Counted from the first letter of the stretch, positions 53,579 to 61,464 are shown. The stretch: 64,000 nt of DNA from Nitrospira sp. (GCA_024760545.1 CP060501.1:4418036-4482035); one strand, 5' to 3'. The notes: a model not told the origin generated them from the letters alone. A program made the numbers and translations.

Positions 53579-53986
53579 CTAATTCGGATTGCAGTCAGCC
53601 GAGGCATGTTCAGTTCGGCGATCCGTCCCTCGGTTCGCGCGAATCCACAGGGCATGATTCAGATGGTCAACGTTTGCCGTCATGCGGTCGCCTTTGTTCA
53701 CAGGAACCTTCTCCGTGGTCTCGTCGGGCAGCACGCTGACTTCTTTGCCATCTTCATCTTTCAAGATATAGGTTGTCCCGTCTATGCGTAGTACGTCACC
53801 AATAATCAGATGGCTCTTCCGCACCGCATTTTGTTCGGCCTGCATGACGTTTTTCCCAGGCGTGATGTCACATGGGGCGGCTAGCGTTTGCTTACCTTGA
53901 GATGCTGCGCAGCCGGTTTGCAGCAGAATGGCTAATCCTAGGAGCAGGATACTTGGAGCTCGAACATTGGTTGGAATCGAAATCAT
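53579..53986 (-). CDS. Small lipoprotein, paralogue of the gene at 7,309
   Basis: This 135-aa protein has the signal LLLGLAILLQTGCAAS and the mature blocks CDITPGKNVMQAEQNAVRKS, VLRIDGTTYILKDEDGKEV, IRANRGTDRRTEHASADC. CAGGAGGTATC precedes ATG 53986. The palindrome lies 62 bp upstream, as for its paralogue, so the pair keeps both protein and control region. Confidence 0.75.
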   Translation of the reverse strand: MISIPTNVRAPSILLLGLAILLQTGCAASQGKQTLAAPCDITPGKNVMQAEQNAVRKSHLIIGDVLRIDGTTYILKDEDGKEVSVLPDETTEKVPVNKGDRMTANVDHLNHALWIRANRGTDRRTEHASADCNPN

Positions 53987-54048
53987 GATACCTCCTGATG
54001 ATATGATTGGCCTCAAGTAGAGCAGTACCTGCGCACGAGATGTATGAG

Positions 54049-54064
54049 CTGGGAAGACTCCTAG
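54049..54064. promoter_or_regulatory. Palindromic site CTGGG-N6-CCTAG
   Basis: One-mismatch palindrome 62 bp upstream of the lipoprotein at 53,986. On the gene strand it reads CTAGG-N6-CCCAG, the same as the site for the 7,309 gene. Confidence 0.55.
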
Positions 54065-54128
54065 GTATAGAAATCTGCAGAACCTGTGCTGCTCACACCA
54101 TACACACCGCCTCCAATAGGTCGGCTAG

Positions 54129-54356
54129 CTACGCCCCTGGGAGGAACAGATAGAGGCCAATTACAATGATGGGAGCTGCGATAAGCATAGCTTTTTTCCC
54201 GAAGGCATCATTGACGCCGTAAAGTAAGATCCCCCCAATGATTGTAAAATAAATGAATCCAATTCCCCGATACGATCCATGAGCAGCTTCCTCTGCCCAC
54301 GCGAGTGTGGGTCCAAGAGTCGAGAATGCAATCAAGAGGCTGAGTACGCGGTTCAT
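54129..54356 (-). CDS. Small membrane protein with signal peptide (75 aa)
   Basis: It has a cleavable signal (LLIAFSTLGPTLAWAEE) and two further hydrophobic segments (GFIYFTIIGGILLYGVND, MLIAAPIIVIGLYLFLPG). GGAGGGAG precedes ATG 54356. The function is unknown. Confidence 0.6.
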   Translation of the reverse strand: MNRVLSLLIAFSTLGPTLAWAEEAAHGSYRGIGFIYFTIIGGILLYGVNDAFGKKAMLIAAPIIVIGLYLFLPGA

Positions 54357-54631
54357 AGCATCTCCCTCCTTTCGTTTATAGAACATGTCCTCTCACAATG
54401 GTTCACCACATCCTGTGTTCCGAAGCATGGCTCCATCATATCGTGTGGTAACGGTGGGCCTACCAGGAAAGACCCGAGAGCCTCTGCTCGCAGTAAGAAT
54501 TGAGGGAAGGGGAGTGGTGCTTGGAGGAAGTGTCAAGCCTCACAGGACTCCTAATCCAGAGTTCTCCCTAGTCGCGCTCAATGCCTCTGAATAGGTAATC
54601 TTACATAGAGTCCAGTTCAGGCTGCCCTAGC

Positions 54632-55264
54632 TTGGCCTCACTCCCATCTGTCGAGGCACCGCCCGAATATGCATGGGCCAGGATCCTAAAATGGCCAAAG
54701 TCAATCATGATGAGGTCTCGCATGGTTTGGATAAAGAAAGATCAATCCGCTCTTTCCAGGCGACTATTTGAGATGGTCTTATCCGGAACTTCCTATTCGG
54801 AGGCTGCGACGACGTTTGGGATGTCAACGGAAAACTGTAGGAAACGGTTCTTTCGATTGGCACGCCTGGCGGTTCGCAGGCGTGCACCGGCTCATCGACA
54901 CGAACCACCATTCAACGTGCAGCGTGTGACGGTGATGCGACAACACAAAGACGACTGGTTACGAGCCTATGACCAAGCATGGGCACCCCTGTCGTTGTCT
55001 GAGTGTCAACAGCCAGAAACGGTTTCGATCTCTCAACTGAAGTTGAGCTACCAGACAGAAGCCTGCCTCAGACATGCTGGCATCATCACACTGGCTGATC
55101 TCCTCCATACGACCGAACATCACCTCTTGATCAATAAGGGGTGCGGAGAACAGACGCTGGGTGAAATTCGGGCACTGTTGGCCCGCCTCGGGCTGTCATT
55201 CATGCCAGCTGAAGAGCCGGTGGCTCACACGATGGTCGGACGGCTAGCCCCTGGCAGGTCCTGA
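54632..55264 (+). CDS. HTH protein with RNA polymerase alpha-CTD-like domain
   Basis: This 210-aa paralogue of the 36,524 protein has the HTH region (RRLFEMVLSGTSYSEAATTF, CRKRFFRLARLAVRR) and the CTD-like domain (ISQLKLSYQTEACLRHAGI, ITLADLLHTTE, GCGEQTLGEIRALLARLGLS). The N-terminal 50 residues differ from the paralogue and an internal start near MMRSRMVW is possible. Residues matching the DNA-contacting positions of E. coli alpha are mostly changed here too. About 80 bp upstream are also shared (TTCTCCCTAGTCGCGCTCA). Confidence 0.75.
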   Translation: MASLPSVEAPPEYAWARILKWPKSIMMRSRMVWIKKDQSALSRRLFEMVLSGTSYSEAATTFGMSTENCRKRFFRLARLAVRRRAPAHRHEPPFNVQRVTVMRQHKDDWLRAYDQAWAPLSLSECQQPETVSISQLKLSYQTEACLRHAGIITLADLLHTTEHHLLINKGCGEQTLGEIRALLARLGLSFMPAEEPVAHTMVGRLAPGRS

Positions 55265-55291
55265 TGATACCTAGGAGAAAAGAAGCCGAAC

Positions 55292-55459
55292 TCAGAACGG
55301 TTCAGGCACGTTTGCGAGTAACTCAGCCGCACAGAGCCGCACCACTCCAGTCTCGTCTGCGGTAAGGACTTCGCCTTGGGCGAGGATGCGTTGTATTCGT
55401 TCGTTCGCTGCGATGAAGTCTGTAATCTCCTGTCGGAAGGTGATGATCGGCGTATTCAT
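55292..55459 (-). CDS. RDEI-type small helical protein (55 aa)
   Basis: From ATG 55459, after GGAGG, it reads ITFRQEITDFIAANERIQRI, then VLTADETGVVRLCAAELLAN and VPEPF. It fits the family pattern of helix, acidic turn and helix, but is diverged from the 21,425 type. Confidence 0.5.
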   Translation of the reverse strand: MNTPIITFRQEITDFIAANERIQRILAQGEVLTADETGVVRLCAAELLANVPEPF

Positions 55460-55556
55460 TGGAGTATCCTCCATGAATAATGATGAGGGATAACTGTTGT
55501 CCTCGCATCCACGTTTGTCACGCGGCGTGACGCCCCGCCCTTGAACGCTCACTGGA

Positions 55557-55751
55557 TCAGAGACCGCTCCTCTGCCTGAACCGGAAATGGTTGCCAGGAC
55601 GCACGATCCAGGTGCCAGGTTCCTGTTTCTTTACAGCGGACACAGTACGTTTGAAAGATGTGGGGGAGAGAAACGTATTCTGGGTTTTCTCTTGGCAGAC
55701 GGCGCACAGAAGGAAGCAGGTATTCGAGAAAAAGAGTGCATCGATTTTCAT
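55557..55751 (-). pseudogene. Zinc-binding protein gene with frameshift
   Basis: The first 30 codons equal the 38,559 protein (MKIDALFFSNTCFLLCAVCQ). One base is missing near 55,660 relative to that gene, so the second CxxC (TYCVRC in the intact copy) is read out of frame as RTVSAV. The product would lack half of its zinc site. Confidence 0.6.
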
Positions 55752-56040
55752 CGAAGCCACCTCTTCAGCTCTGCTCGTCAGTCACGCTGAGCGAAGACCA
55801 CGAACGGGAGAGAAGTGTAGCAAATCGTAAAACTACTTACAAGGTCCGCCACGCTGATGGGCCGAGGCGCGCTTTATACAAGTAATAGGAGTCATGACAA
55901 ACACATCCACTATACGTTGAGCAGCGCACGGGCACACAAAGTTTTCATCATGCTTGATTAGTTGAATAGTCAGTTCATGGTTTTCTATCGATGTTGAGAA
56001 CGTAATGCGCGCAAATATGTCTCTCCACATCATGAGTTAG

Positions 56041-56088
56041 GTCCCATATTCTCATTGCAACACGAGGAGAAAAGGGAGGTGCACCATC
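56041..56088 (+). repeat. Dispersed intergenic element, copy F
   Basis: It shows GTCCCATATTCTCATTGCAA, CACGAGGA and AAAAGGGAGGTGCACC. Confidence 0.5.
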
Positions 56089-56224
56089 ACAGATCTAGAG
56101 TTTCCCAGTCACATAACGAGAATCCGGTCAGAAGCCCCACACAACTAGATGGGATAGCGCCTCATATGCTAGCATCTTGCTCTCCTACAAGCCGATCGGC
56201 AGATGAGTTAAAAAAGGTCTTGCC

Positions 56225-56788
56225 GTGTCGCAGATGCCGAGACACCAGTGCCTCGTATATCAAGGGTCTCCTGCCGCGCATCTGCCTATGCTTGCATCCC
56301 TGATCCGGCTTAAGCTGAAAGAGAACACCCGATGCCTCTATCTGAATAGTGTGCCAATGGTGGCCGGTCTGCGGTCATACCTTTTCGCAGGGGGTATGGA
56401 TGTGCCGAAGGAAATCATGAAAGGCAGTCTTGTGCTATCTTCGGACACCGGCCATTTTCTGAATGGGCGTTTTAATATTGAGCGAATGCTCCAAATTTTG
56501 ACTGACGCACTGGACCAAGCACAACATGAGGGGTACCAAGGTCTTTTGGTGACCGGTGATATAAGCTGGGAATTTGGTCCGGAACGGGACTTTTCAAAAC
56601 TGCTAGAATATGAACGGCGGCTGGAAGAATTGTTTCAGAAACACCCAACTATGTCTGGCATCTGCCAATACCACACAGATACGTCGCCTCCCGAAGCGAT
56701 GCGGCAAGCCCTCGTGAGTCATCCAGCTATCTTTATCAATGAAACGCTCTCCCGTTTGAACCCAGAGTATGTGAGCCCAGATGCTTAG
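56225..56788 (+). CDS. MEDS-domain sensor protein
   Basis: This 187-aa stand-alone MEDS domain has HQCLVYQGSPAAHLPMLASL, then ENTRCLYLNSVPMVAGLRSY, VLSSDTGHFLNGRFNIERML, GYQGLLVTGDISWEFG and SGICQYHTDTSPPEAM. It is diverged from the 9,171 protein. A GTG start at 56,225 with AAGG upstream is used; ATG 56234 is an alternative. It precedes the REC gene at 57,188 in the same direction. Confidence 0.75.
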   Translation: MSQMPRHQCLVYQGSPAAHLPMLASLIRLKLKENTRCLYLNSVPMVAGLRSYLFAGGMDVPKEIMKGSLVLSSDTGHFLNGRFNIERMLQILTDALDQAQHEGYQGLLVTGDISWEFGPERDFSKLLEYERRLEELFQKHPTMSGICQYHTDTSPPEAMRQALVSHPAIFINETLSRLNPEYVSPDA

Positions 56789-57187
56789 ATGTATATCCAA
56801 AAAAACATGCAGACACACAGAAGATACCATGAAACATTTTATAACCGAAATCACTGCCAGCTAGGCAATCCATTTTGTAACCTCCTAGCATACCCAGCCA
56901 CTATCGCAATAGTCGGACGGTGAATCCTACCAGGTCGTCATAACCTGGTTTCTCTAGTTTCGTATCCGTTGAGATGCGGCACGCTCATTTTCGATGATTA
57001 TTGCGACAGGCCACTCTCGACCAGTGTTGCAAAAGGCACCCAGGATGAGCGGGTGAGCGGGATTTTATCTGTATTTACCTCAGGAACACACTCGCATCGT
57101 AGTGGCACTTCCCTTGCTTAGATCACTCATAGCGAGAGTATCGTCGGCTAGCTACCCCTATGGTCCCTTTCCCGGAGAGAGACGATT

Positions 57188-57586
57188 ATGGTCAATAAGA
57201 CGACTGTGTTGATTGTCGAGGGTGATCGAGATATGCGGAATCTTCTCCATGATGAGTTTTGGGGCGCGGGCTATCGGCTCCGTGAAGCCCAGAATGTCAA
57301 TGAAGCCGTTCGTGCTATCTTGGAAACACCTCCCGACGTTATTGTGACGGACGTCCAGCCGTCGGTAGGAGCGTCGGAGTATATCGCGCTATTGCGCAGC
57401 GTCGCTCCGCAGTGTCCAATTATTGCAATGACGGCATTCGGCAGTGCCAAAGTGCGGGAGGATGTGCTGCAGGCCGGGGCCAACGCCTGTATCGATAAGC
57501 CTATGCGACTCTCTGATATCCGAGCCAAAGTCGAGGGATTGGTCTTCAAATCGAATCGGAGACGAGTTTGTGATGTCAATCGATAA
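57188..57586 (+). CDS. Single-domain response regulator (REC)
   Basis: This 132-aa paralogue of the 8,629 protein has TVLIVEGDRDMRNLLHDEFW, Asp55 in VIVTDVQPSVG, AMTAFGS and CIDKPMR. The residues after the Asp differ from the usual LPxxxG loop. The upstream 230 bp are also duplicated from the 8.4-kb region. It is adjacent to a MEDS gene, as is the first copy. Confidence 0.85.
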   Translation: MVNKTTVLIVEGDRDMRNLLHDEFWGAGYRLREAQNVNEAVRAILETPPDVIVTDVQPSVGASEYIALLRSVAPQCPIIAMTAFGSAKVREDVLQAGANACIDKPMRLSDIRAKVEGLVFKSNRRRVCDVNR

Positions 57587-57705
57587 TGGTAAGAGCCGCG
57601 TGTTTGCTGGGGGGGCTTATAACGTCATTGTTGACCTGTGCTTTCAGCCAACATACTCATAGCACCCTCGCAAGATGGCAGACCTCTCACCCTGGCATAT
57701 GCTTT

Positions 57706-57757
57706 GGTCCCATATTCCCTTTGCAACACCAGGGCAAAAGGAGGTGTCAATGCTTTG
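57706..57757 (+). repeat. Dispersed intergenic element, copy G
   Basis: It shows GGTCCCATATTCCCTTTGCA, ACACCAGGGC and AAAAGGAGGTGTCA. Confidence 0.5.
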
Positions 57758-57955
57758 CTGGTACGCTTACTAGAAACCATGACACCAACCTGGATGATTT
57801 CTCGCTCGTTTTTGGTTTGACAGTTGGTCGCATGGAACAATCGCGACCCATGTCTTTCCCCAGTACGGTCCTTCCATAGCCTTCGTTAGCAAGCAGTTTC
57901 TTGGTTGAGGTCCAGCTCAATACTACCAGTCCCTCTGCCGTGTCCGCCTGTGCCA

Positions 57956-58423
57956 TTAGAAGAGCGAACATTTCCCAATCTCCATGTACGGCGTATTAGT
58001 CTCGTCATCAGTTATTTTCTTCTCCCCGCCGGTGGGTAAATCCTCGCCAACCTCTATATATCCAAATGGAGAGGTGCGGATGAACCTTCCATTGTTTTTG
58101 TTATAGGTAAAATCCCCCCAAATCATCCCGCAGGAGAGAAAGCCTGCCTCGTTGAAACCCTCTTTGCACCAGTCGCGCGGAGCGCTTTTCCCAACCACGG
58201 TAATCTGAAATGCGGCTGTAGGTTGTGTGGACCTCGAGATGACATATTTCGACGGATTGTTAAATGTAGTCGAGTTCCAGTGCTTGCTGGTTTTGTCATG
58301 CCAGAATCCATTTCTCTGCTCAGCGATGCACAAATAGTGTTCTCTGGGCTTTTCCGAATCTCCTGCCTCCACATTCGCCGAGAGCATCGTCAATAGGACG
58401 GTCAGCACAAGTTGGATTCGCAT
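57956..58423 (-). CDS. Exported protein of unknown function
   Basis: This 155-aa protein has a signal peptide (LVLTVLLTMLSANVEAGD) and then HYLCIAEQRNGFWHDKTSKH, APRDWCKEGFNEAGFLSCGM and GRFIRTSPFGYIEVGED. Cysteines could form disulphides in the periplasm. AAGGACAG precedes the ATG. No family was recognised. Confidence 0.65.
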   Translation of the reverse strand: MRIQLVLTVLLTMLSANVEAGDSEKPREHYLCIAEQRNGFWHDKTSKHWNSTTFNNPSKYVISRSTQPTAAFQITVVGKSAPRDWCKEGFNEAGFLSCGMIWGDFTYNKNNGRFIRTSPFGYIEVGEDLPTGGEKKITDDETNTPYMEIGKCSLF

Positions 58424-58569
58424 CGGTCTGTCCTTCCATTACTTCACCAGTCCAAGACCGAACATTTGTTGCCTAAGCCGCATCAAACCCTTTGCCTAGC
58501 CGCACTGTCGGTTAAGTGTGCGCATATACACGCATAAACATAAGATAGATAGTAGGTACGGATCATAAA

Positions 58570-58585
58570 CTAGGATAGTTCCTAG
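58570..58585. promoter_or_regulatory. Perfect palindrome CTAGG-N6-CCTAG
   Basis: The extended inverted repeat AACTAGG-ATAGTT-CCTAGTT has 7-bp arms. It ends 95 bp before the RDEI-type gene at 58,681. Confidence 0.65.
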
Positions 58586-58680
58586 TTCGGAATAGATTCT
58601 GCCAACTGCATAACTAAGTTGTTCATTGATAAATGCGTCCATATGGACCGCCATCACAATCGCAGATGAACGGCTCTCTC

Positions 58681-58914
58681 ATGACCTTACGCGACGAGAT
58701 TCGGCACTTTATGGTCGTCTCGGAAAGCTTGCTCGACGGTACCATCAAAGCAGAGGATCTGACCTACATCGAACTCGAACTTCTCCAGTACTATCTATGC
58801 GAGGTTGGTCAGAAGTTTCCGACCCACCTCAAACTGACTCATACGTCGACGCAGGACCACGCCGATGGCACCTCCCAATCATTGCCGAGTGGGTTCATGC
58901 CCAAGGGAGAGTAA
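58681..58914 (+). CDS. RDEI-type small helical protein (77 aa)
   Basis: It is the fullest copy of the family: LRDEIRHFMVVSESLLDGTI, LTYIELELLQYYL, VGQKFPTHLKLTHTS and a Ser/Gln-rich tail. The palindrome and leader are shared with 21,425 and 35,553. It is followed by ATGAGCAATGTTCACCGTCA and then the 59,018 gene. Confidence 0.6.
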   Translation: MTLRDEIRHFMVVSESLLDGTIKAEDLTYIELELLQYYLCEVGQKFPTHLKLTHTSTQDHADGTSQSLPSGFMPKGE

Positions 58915-58920
58915 CCTATA

Positions 58921-59094
58921 TGAGCAATGTTCACCGTCAAAGAGTTTGTGCTGACGACACATCGACCATACTTGTTCAGACCAAGCCACTACTAGCTGAT
59001 GGCTGGGAGACGAAAAGATGGCCAATACCGTCAGCGGTTTCTTCCGCACCCTCGCCCACGCGGAACAAACCAAGTTCGAACTCGCCACCCTGAG
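58921..59094 (+). CDS. Possible 57-aa protein between module genes
   Basis: It starts MSNVHRQRVCADDTSTILVQ and overlaps the 59,018 gene in another frame. The start is conserved at 35,794 (stopped after eleven codons) and 21,664 (shorter still), so it is either a leader peptide or a degraded gene. Confidence 0.25.
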
Positions 59095-59380
59095 GAAGTC
59101 GGCTTTCAGCCCACCACCCATGCCGACATGTCTCCGCATGGGTTCTTCGCGGAACCTCAAGCACTTACTTGGGATCGATCCATCGAGTCAGCCTCTGCTC
59201 TCAGAAGGCGTTCGGCGTGGTGGGCCAGTGCTTGAGGTCCAAGCCGAGGAACATTACCTCAATGCGATTGCCGATATTTTTGATCAATGGGGAGCCGAAG
59301 ACACCTCGATCTTCACGGCAGCAGAGCGGGTGGATGAACAACAGGAGTACTGGAGCCAGATGTTGGCTGACAGAGACTAG
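59018..59380 (+). CDS. Module partner protein, frame-altered copy (120 aa)
   Basis: It shares HAEQTKFELATLRK and LLSEGVRRGGPVLEVQAEE-type ends with the 35,890 protein. Between them a 34-bp deletion and a compensating one-base insertion mean that about 20 central residues are read in a different frame (AFSPPPMPTCLRMG). The total frame is intact. Whether it still functions is unclear. Confidence 0.45.
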   Translation: MANTVSGFFRTLAHAEQTKFELATLRKSAFSPPPMPTCLRMGSSRNLKHLLGIDPSSQPLLSEGVRRGGPVLEVQAEEHYLNAIADIFDQWGAEDTSIFTAAERVDEQQEYWSQMLADRD

Positions 59381-59452
59381 GGGGACTATGCCGAGAGGCG
59401 GGGGGGAAGGCTCACCTCGGCACGCGTAGTGCCAGTGGAGCCATGACACATA

Positions 59453-59812
59453 ATGATCAATCTACTAGATCTCAACCAGCGGACGACCATGCTGGACTAT
59501 AAGCATCGCTGGATTGAATTAACTCCTAGAAGGGATACTCACGATGGGACATGGCGCTGTCAGTTCATGATTATTGGATTCAAACATACGTCCTGGAGCT
59601 ACCATCAAGGATATGCCAACGGAACCTTCGCGTCCCGTGATGCTGCCAAATCGGCTGCACTGGAAAAGGCGAAACGTCTCGTCGATACACTTGAACAGAC
59701 TGCCCAAGATCCACGGCCAGAATCCGGCTTGGTCTTGGAACCTACACGAGCAGAATTCGAAGACTGTTTGCTTAGGCTCGATGTTGTTATGGCGTTAACG
59801 CGACTGCCTTGA
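59453..59812 (+). CDS. YKG-type small protein with C-terminal extension
   Basis: From MLDYKHRWIELTPRR (possible start at 59,489) it follows the family: DGTWRCQFMIIGFKHTSW, then FASRDAAKSAALEKAKRLVDT, plus about 35 extra residues. It is closest to the 7,993 protein. GGAG lies before ATG 59453. Confidence 0.6.
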   Translation: MINLLDLNQRTTMLDYKHRWIELTPRRDTHDGTWRCQFMIIGFKHTSWSYHQGYANGTFASRDAAKSAALEKAKRLVDTLEQTAQDPRPESGLVLEPTRAEFEDCLLRLDVVMALTRLP

Positions 59813-60010
59813 TCAGTTTCCTCCATTCCGACGATGCGATAAGCTGATGACCTGCTTATAATCCTTTCCTTTCGTTCCACGCTTCAAGAGTTATATCCCC
59901 CTATCCCCCTAGAGCATAGATAGCTGAGGAGCGGAATTGCTGGCTTTACCAAAGGATAATTTGAGGAGTTTTAGGACACGCTTAGCTCCCGCTTCGTGAT
60001 AGAGTGCGCG

Positions 60011-60244
60011 ATGCCTATTCGCAATCACTCCAAATCCAATCCCAAATCGATTCCCAAAAATAAGAATCAAAAGAAGTTAGGTATTAGCATTTTTTATGCA
60101 AACCCAAAACTCAAGCAACTTCCAGACACGACCCGCATTCCGTGGTTTACTAGTAAGGCTCTACCTACCCCAGCAAGCCCGGCAAGGATATCTAGCCGTC
60201 AACTATCTTCGCTTCCGACCAACCAGTTGCCTTCAAGTAATTGA
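60011..60244 (+). CDS. Possible small basic protein (77 aa)
   Basis: It begins MPIRNHSKSNPKSIPKNKNQ and contains PDTTRIPWFTS, similar to DTSRIPWF of the 15,767 protein. There is no good ribosome-binding site, so coding is uncertain. Confidence 0.25.
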   Translation: MPIRNHSKSNPKSIPKNKNQKKLGISIFYANPKLKQLPDTTRIPWFTSKALPTPASPARISSRQLSSLPTNQLPSSN

Positions 60245-60246
60245 TC

Positions 60247-60327
60247 GGCACACTCCTGCCCCCGTCATAGGCTTGAGACTCTTTTAGACTTTGGAGTACA
60301 AGGAGAAAAAGGAGGGCAGTTACTGGA
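60247..60327 (+). repeat. Dispersed intergenic element, copy H
   Basis: It shows GGCACACTCCTGCCCCCGTC, ATAGGCTTGAGACTCTTTTA and GGAGAAAAAGGAGGGCAG. Confidence 0.55.
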
Positions 60328-60360
60328 CTGAGAACCCATCGTTTGGCGCGTTGGAGATCA

Positions 60361-60460
60361 ATCGATAGATGACTGAAGAATGTCTGAATCAATTTCCACT
60401 GCGCGACTTCCAAGGCAGTGGTTTCTGCTTCGTCGCGAGTCGAAACTCTGCCTAAGCGTA
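60361..60460 (-). pseudogene. 3' remnant of a YKG-type gene
   Basis: The minus strand reads RVSTRDEAETTALEVAQ and, after a shift, ends near TCATCTATCGATTGA, matching the 3' end of the double YKG gene at 50,721. The upstream part is lost. Confidence 0.5.
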
Positions 60461-60733
60461 GCCGTAGTGAAGTATGTGGGTGCTCTCAGGTACCGAGGTT
60501 GCCAAGACCCCACTGATCGAACCATCGACTAGGTGTGGCTCCTTGCGCGTACCGATCATGGCCGAGTACAGCGGGTGGCACGCATTACAGAACGTCGCGG
60601 TGAAGGCATAGCTATCAGCTGGTTGACTATAAGATGCATGGTACTCCGTTAGCCTCATCCACACATCTCCGTTCGGATCATAAACTCTCTCGCACAGCTC
60701 ACAGAGTGTAAGGGGTTTTGATTGAGAGGCCAT
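60452..60733 (-). CDS. Small cysteine-containing protein (93 aa)
   Basis: It begins MASQSKPLTLCELCERVYDP and contains DVWMRLTEYHASY, then FTATFCNACHPLYSAMIG. CxxC and CxxCH give a possible zinc or haem site. GTGGAGGTGAGTC precedes the ATG. Two perfect CTAGG-N6-CCTAG palindromes lie 86 and 154 bp upstream. The function is unknown. Confidence 0.65.
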   Translation of the reverse strand: MASQSKPLTLCELCERVYDPNGDVWMRLTEYHASYSQPADSYAFTATFCNACHPLYSAMIGTRKEPHLVDGSISGVLATSVPESTHILHYGYA

Positions 60734-60819
60734 GACTCACCTCCACGCATATGGGGGATCACGACGAAGTAGAATCCGAATTGGGGCGCATTCTGGCACG
60801 GGTGCGCAGCCAAGACTTA

Positions 60820-60835
60820 CTAGGATAATCCCTAG
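60820..60835. promoter_or_regulatory. Perfect palindrome CTAGG-N6-CCTAG
   Basis: Located 86 bp upstream of the gene at 60,733, within ACTTACTAGGATAATCCCTA. Confidence 0.6.
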
Positions 60836-60887
60836 CTCGACGATTCTGACACCGGGCAAAACAAATATGGGGGCGATAAGTTTCACT

Positions 60888-60903
60888 CTAGGGGTCTGCC
60901 TAG
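60888..60903. promoter_or_regulatory. Second perfect palindrome CTAGG-N6-CCTAG
   Basis: It begins 68 bp from the start of the preceding site, close to 6.5 helical turns, in the same intergenic region. Confidence 0.55.
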
Positions 60904-61097
60904 TGTCATAACCATACAAGACAGACTCTCAACCTCTCATTTTTGCGACACCTTTGTACCCGCACTTCCTGGTAATGCTAAGTAGTTGCGTGTGTAAGTC
61001 TTTGTATCTACGTACGAATCGCTCGCCGTATGTTTAGCCTACTCAATGGCATTTAACTTGCGCTTGATCTCTGGGGACAGCTTGCAGGGAGGTGGAT

Positions 61098-61436
61098 ATG
61101 CAACAGGGATTGCATGTGCCCAGAACAATCAGGGCGGCCTTGTTTGTCCAATATGAATGGCATCTCACGCCGAGAGGATGGATACTCGGGGGGTGGTGTG
61201 CATCTGAATCGGTCACCTCACCAATGCCGCCTCCGGATGATCGTGTTGAGACATGGATGATCACCGCAACACCCTACAAGAACCTGTGCGTTCCTGCGCA
61301 ACAGCAATGGTCGCTCGTCTGGGTCTCTTCTCAACATAGTGCGGCCCAGCGACGCGCATTACGGGCATGGCATCGTCTGCCCGCGCAAGGGCGGGAGGAT
61401 TCAACGCCCACCTCTTGGGACTTTCCTCTGAACTAG
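61098..61436 (+). CDS. Protein of unknown function (112 aa)
   Basis: From MQQGLHVPRTIRAALFVQYE it continues HLTPRGWILGGWCASES, VETWMITATPYKNLCVPAQQ and QRRALRAWHRLP. GGGAGG is well placed for ATG 61098. It is rich in tryptophan. No family was recognised. Confidence 0.5.
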   Translation: MQQGLHVPRTIRAALFVQYEWHLTPRGWILGGWCASESVTSPMPPPDDRVETWMITATPYKNLCVPAQQQWSLVWVSSQHSAAQRRALRAWHRLPAQGREDSTPTSWDFPLN

Positions 61437-61464
61437 TTTTGAGTGTGCCCCCTACTGACCAAAC

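Noticed and set aside
57747-57971. A 74-residue minus-strand frame after the REC gene.
   Set aside because: It overlaps a dispersed repeat copy and has no ribosome-binding site.
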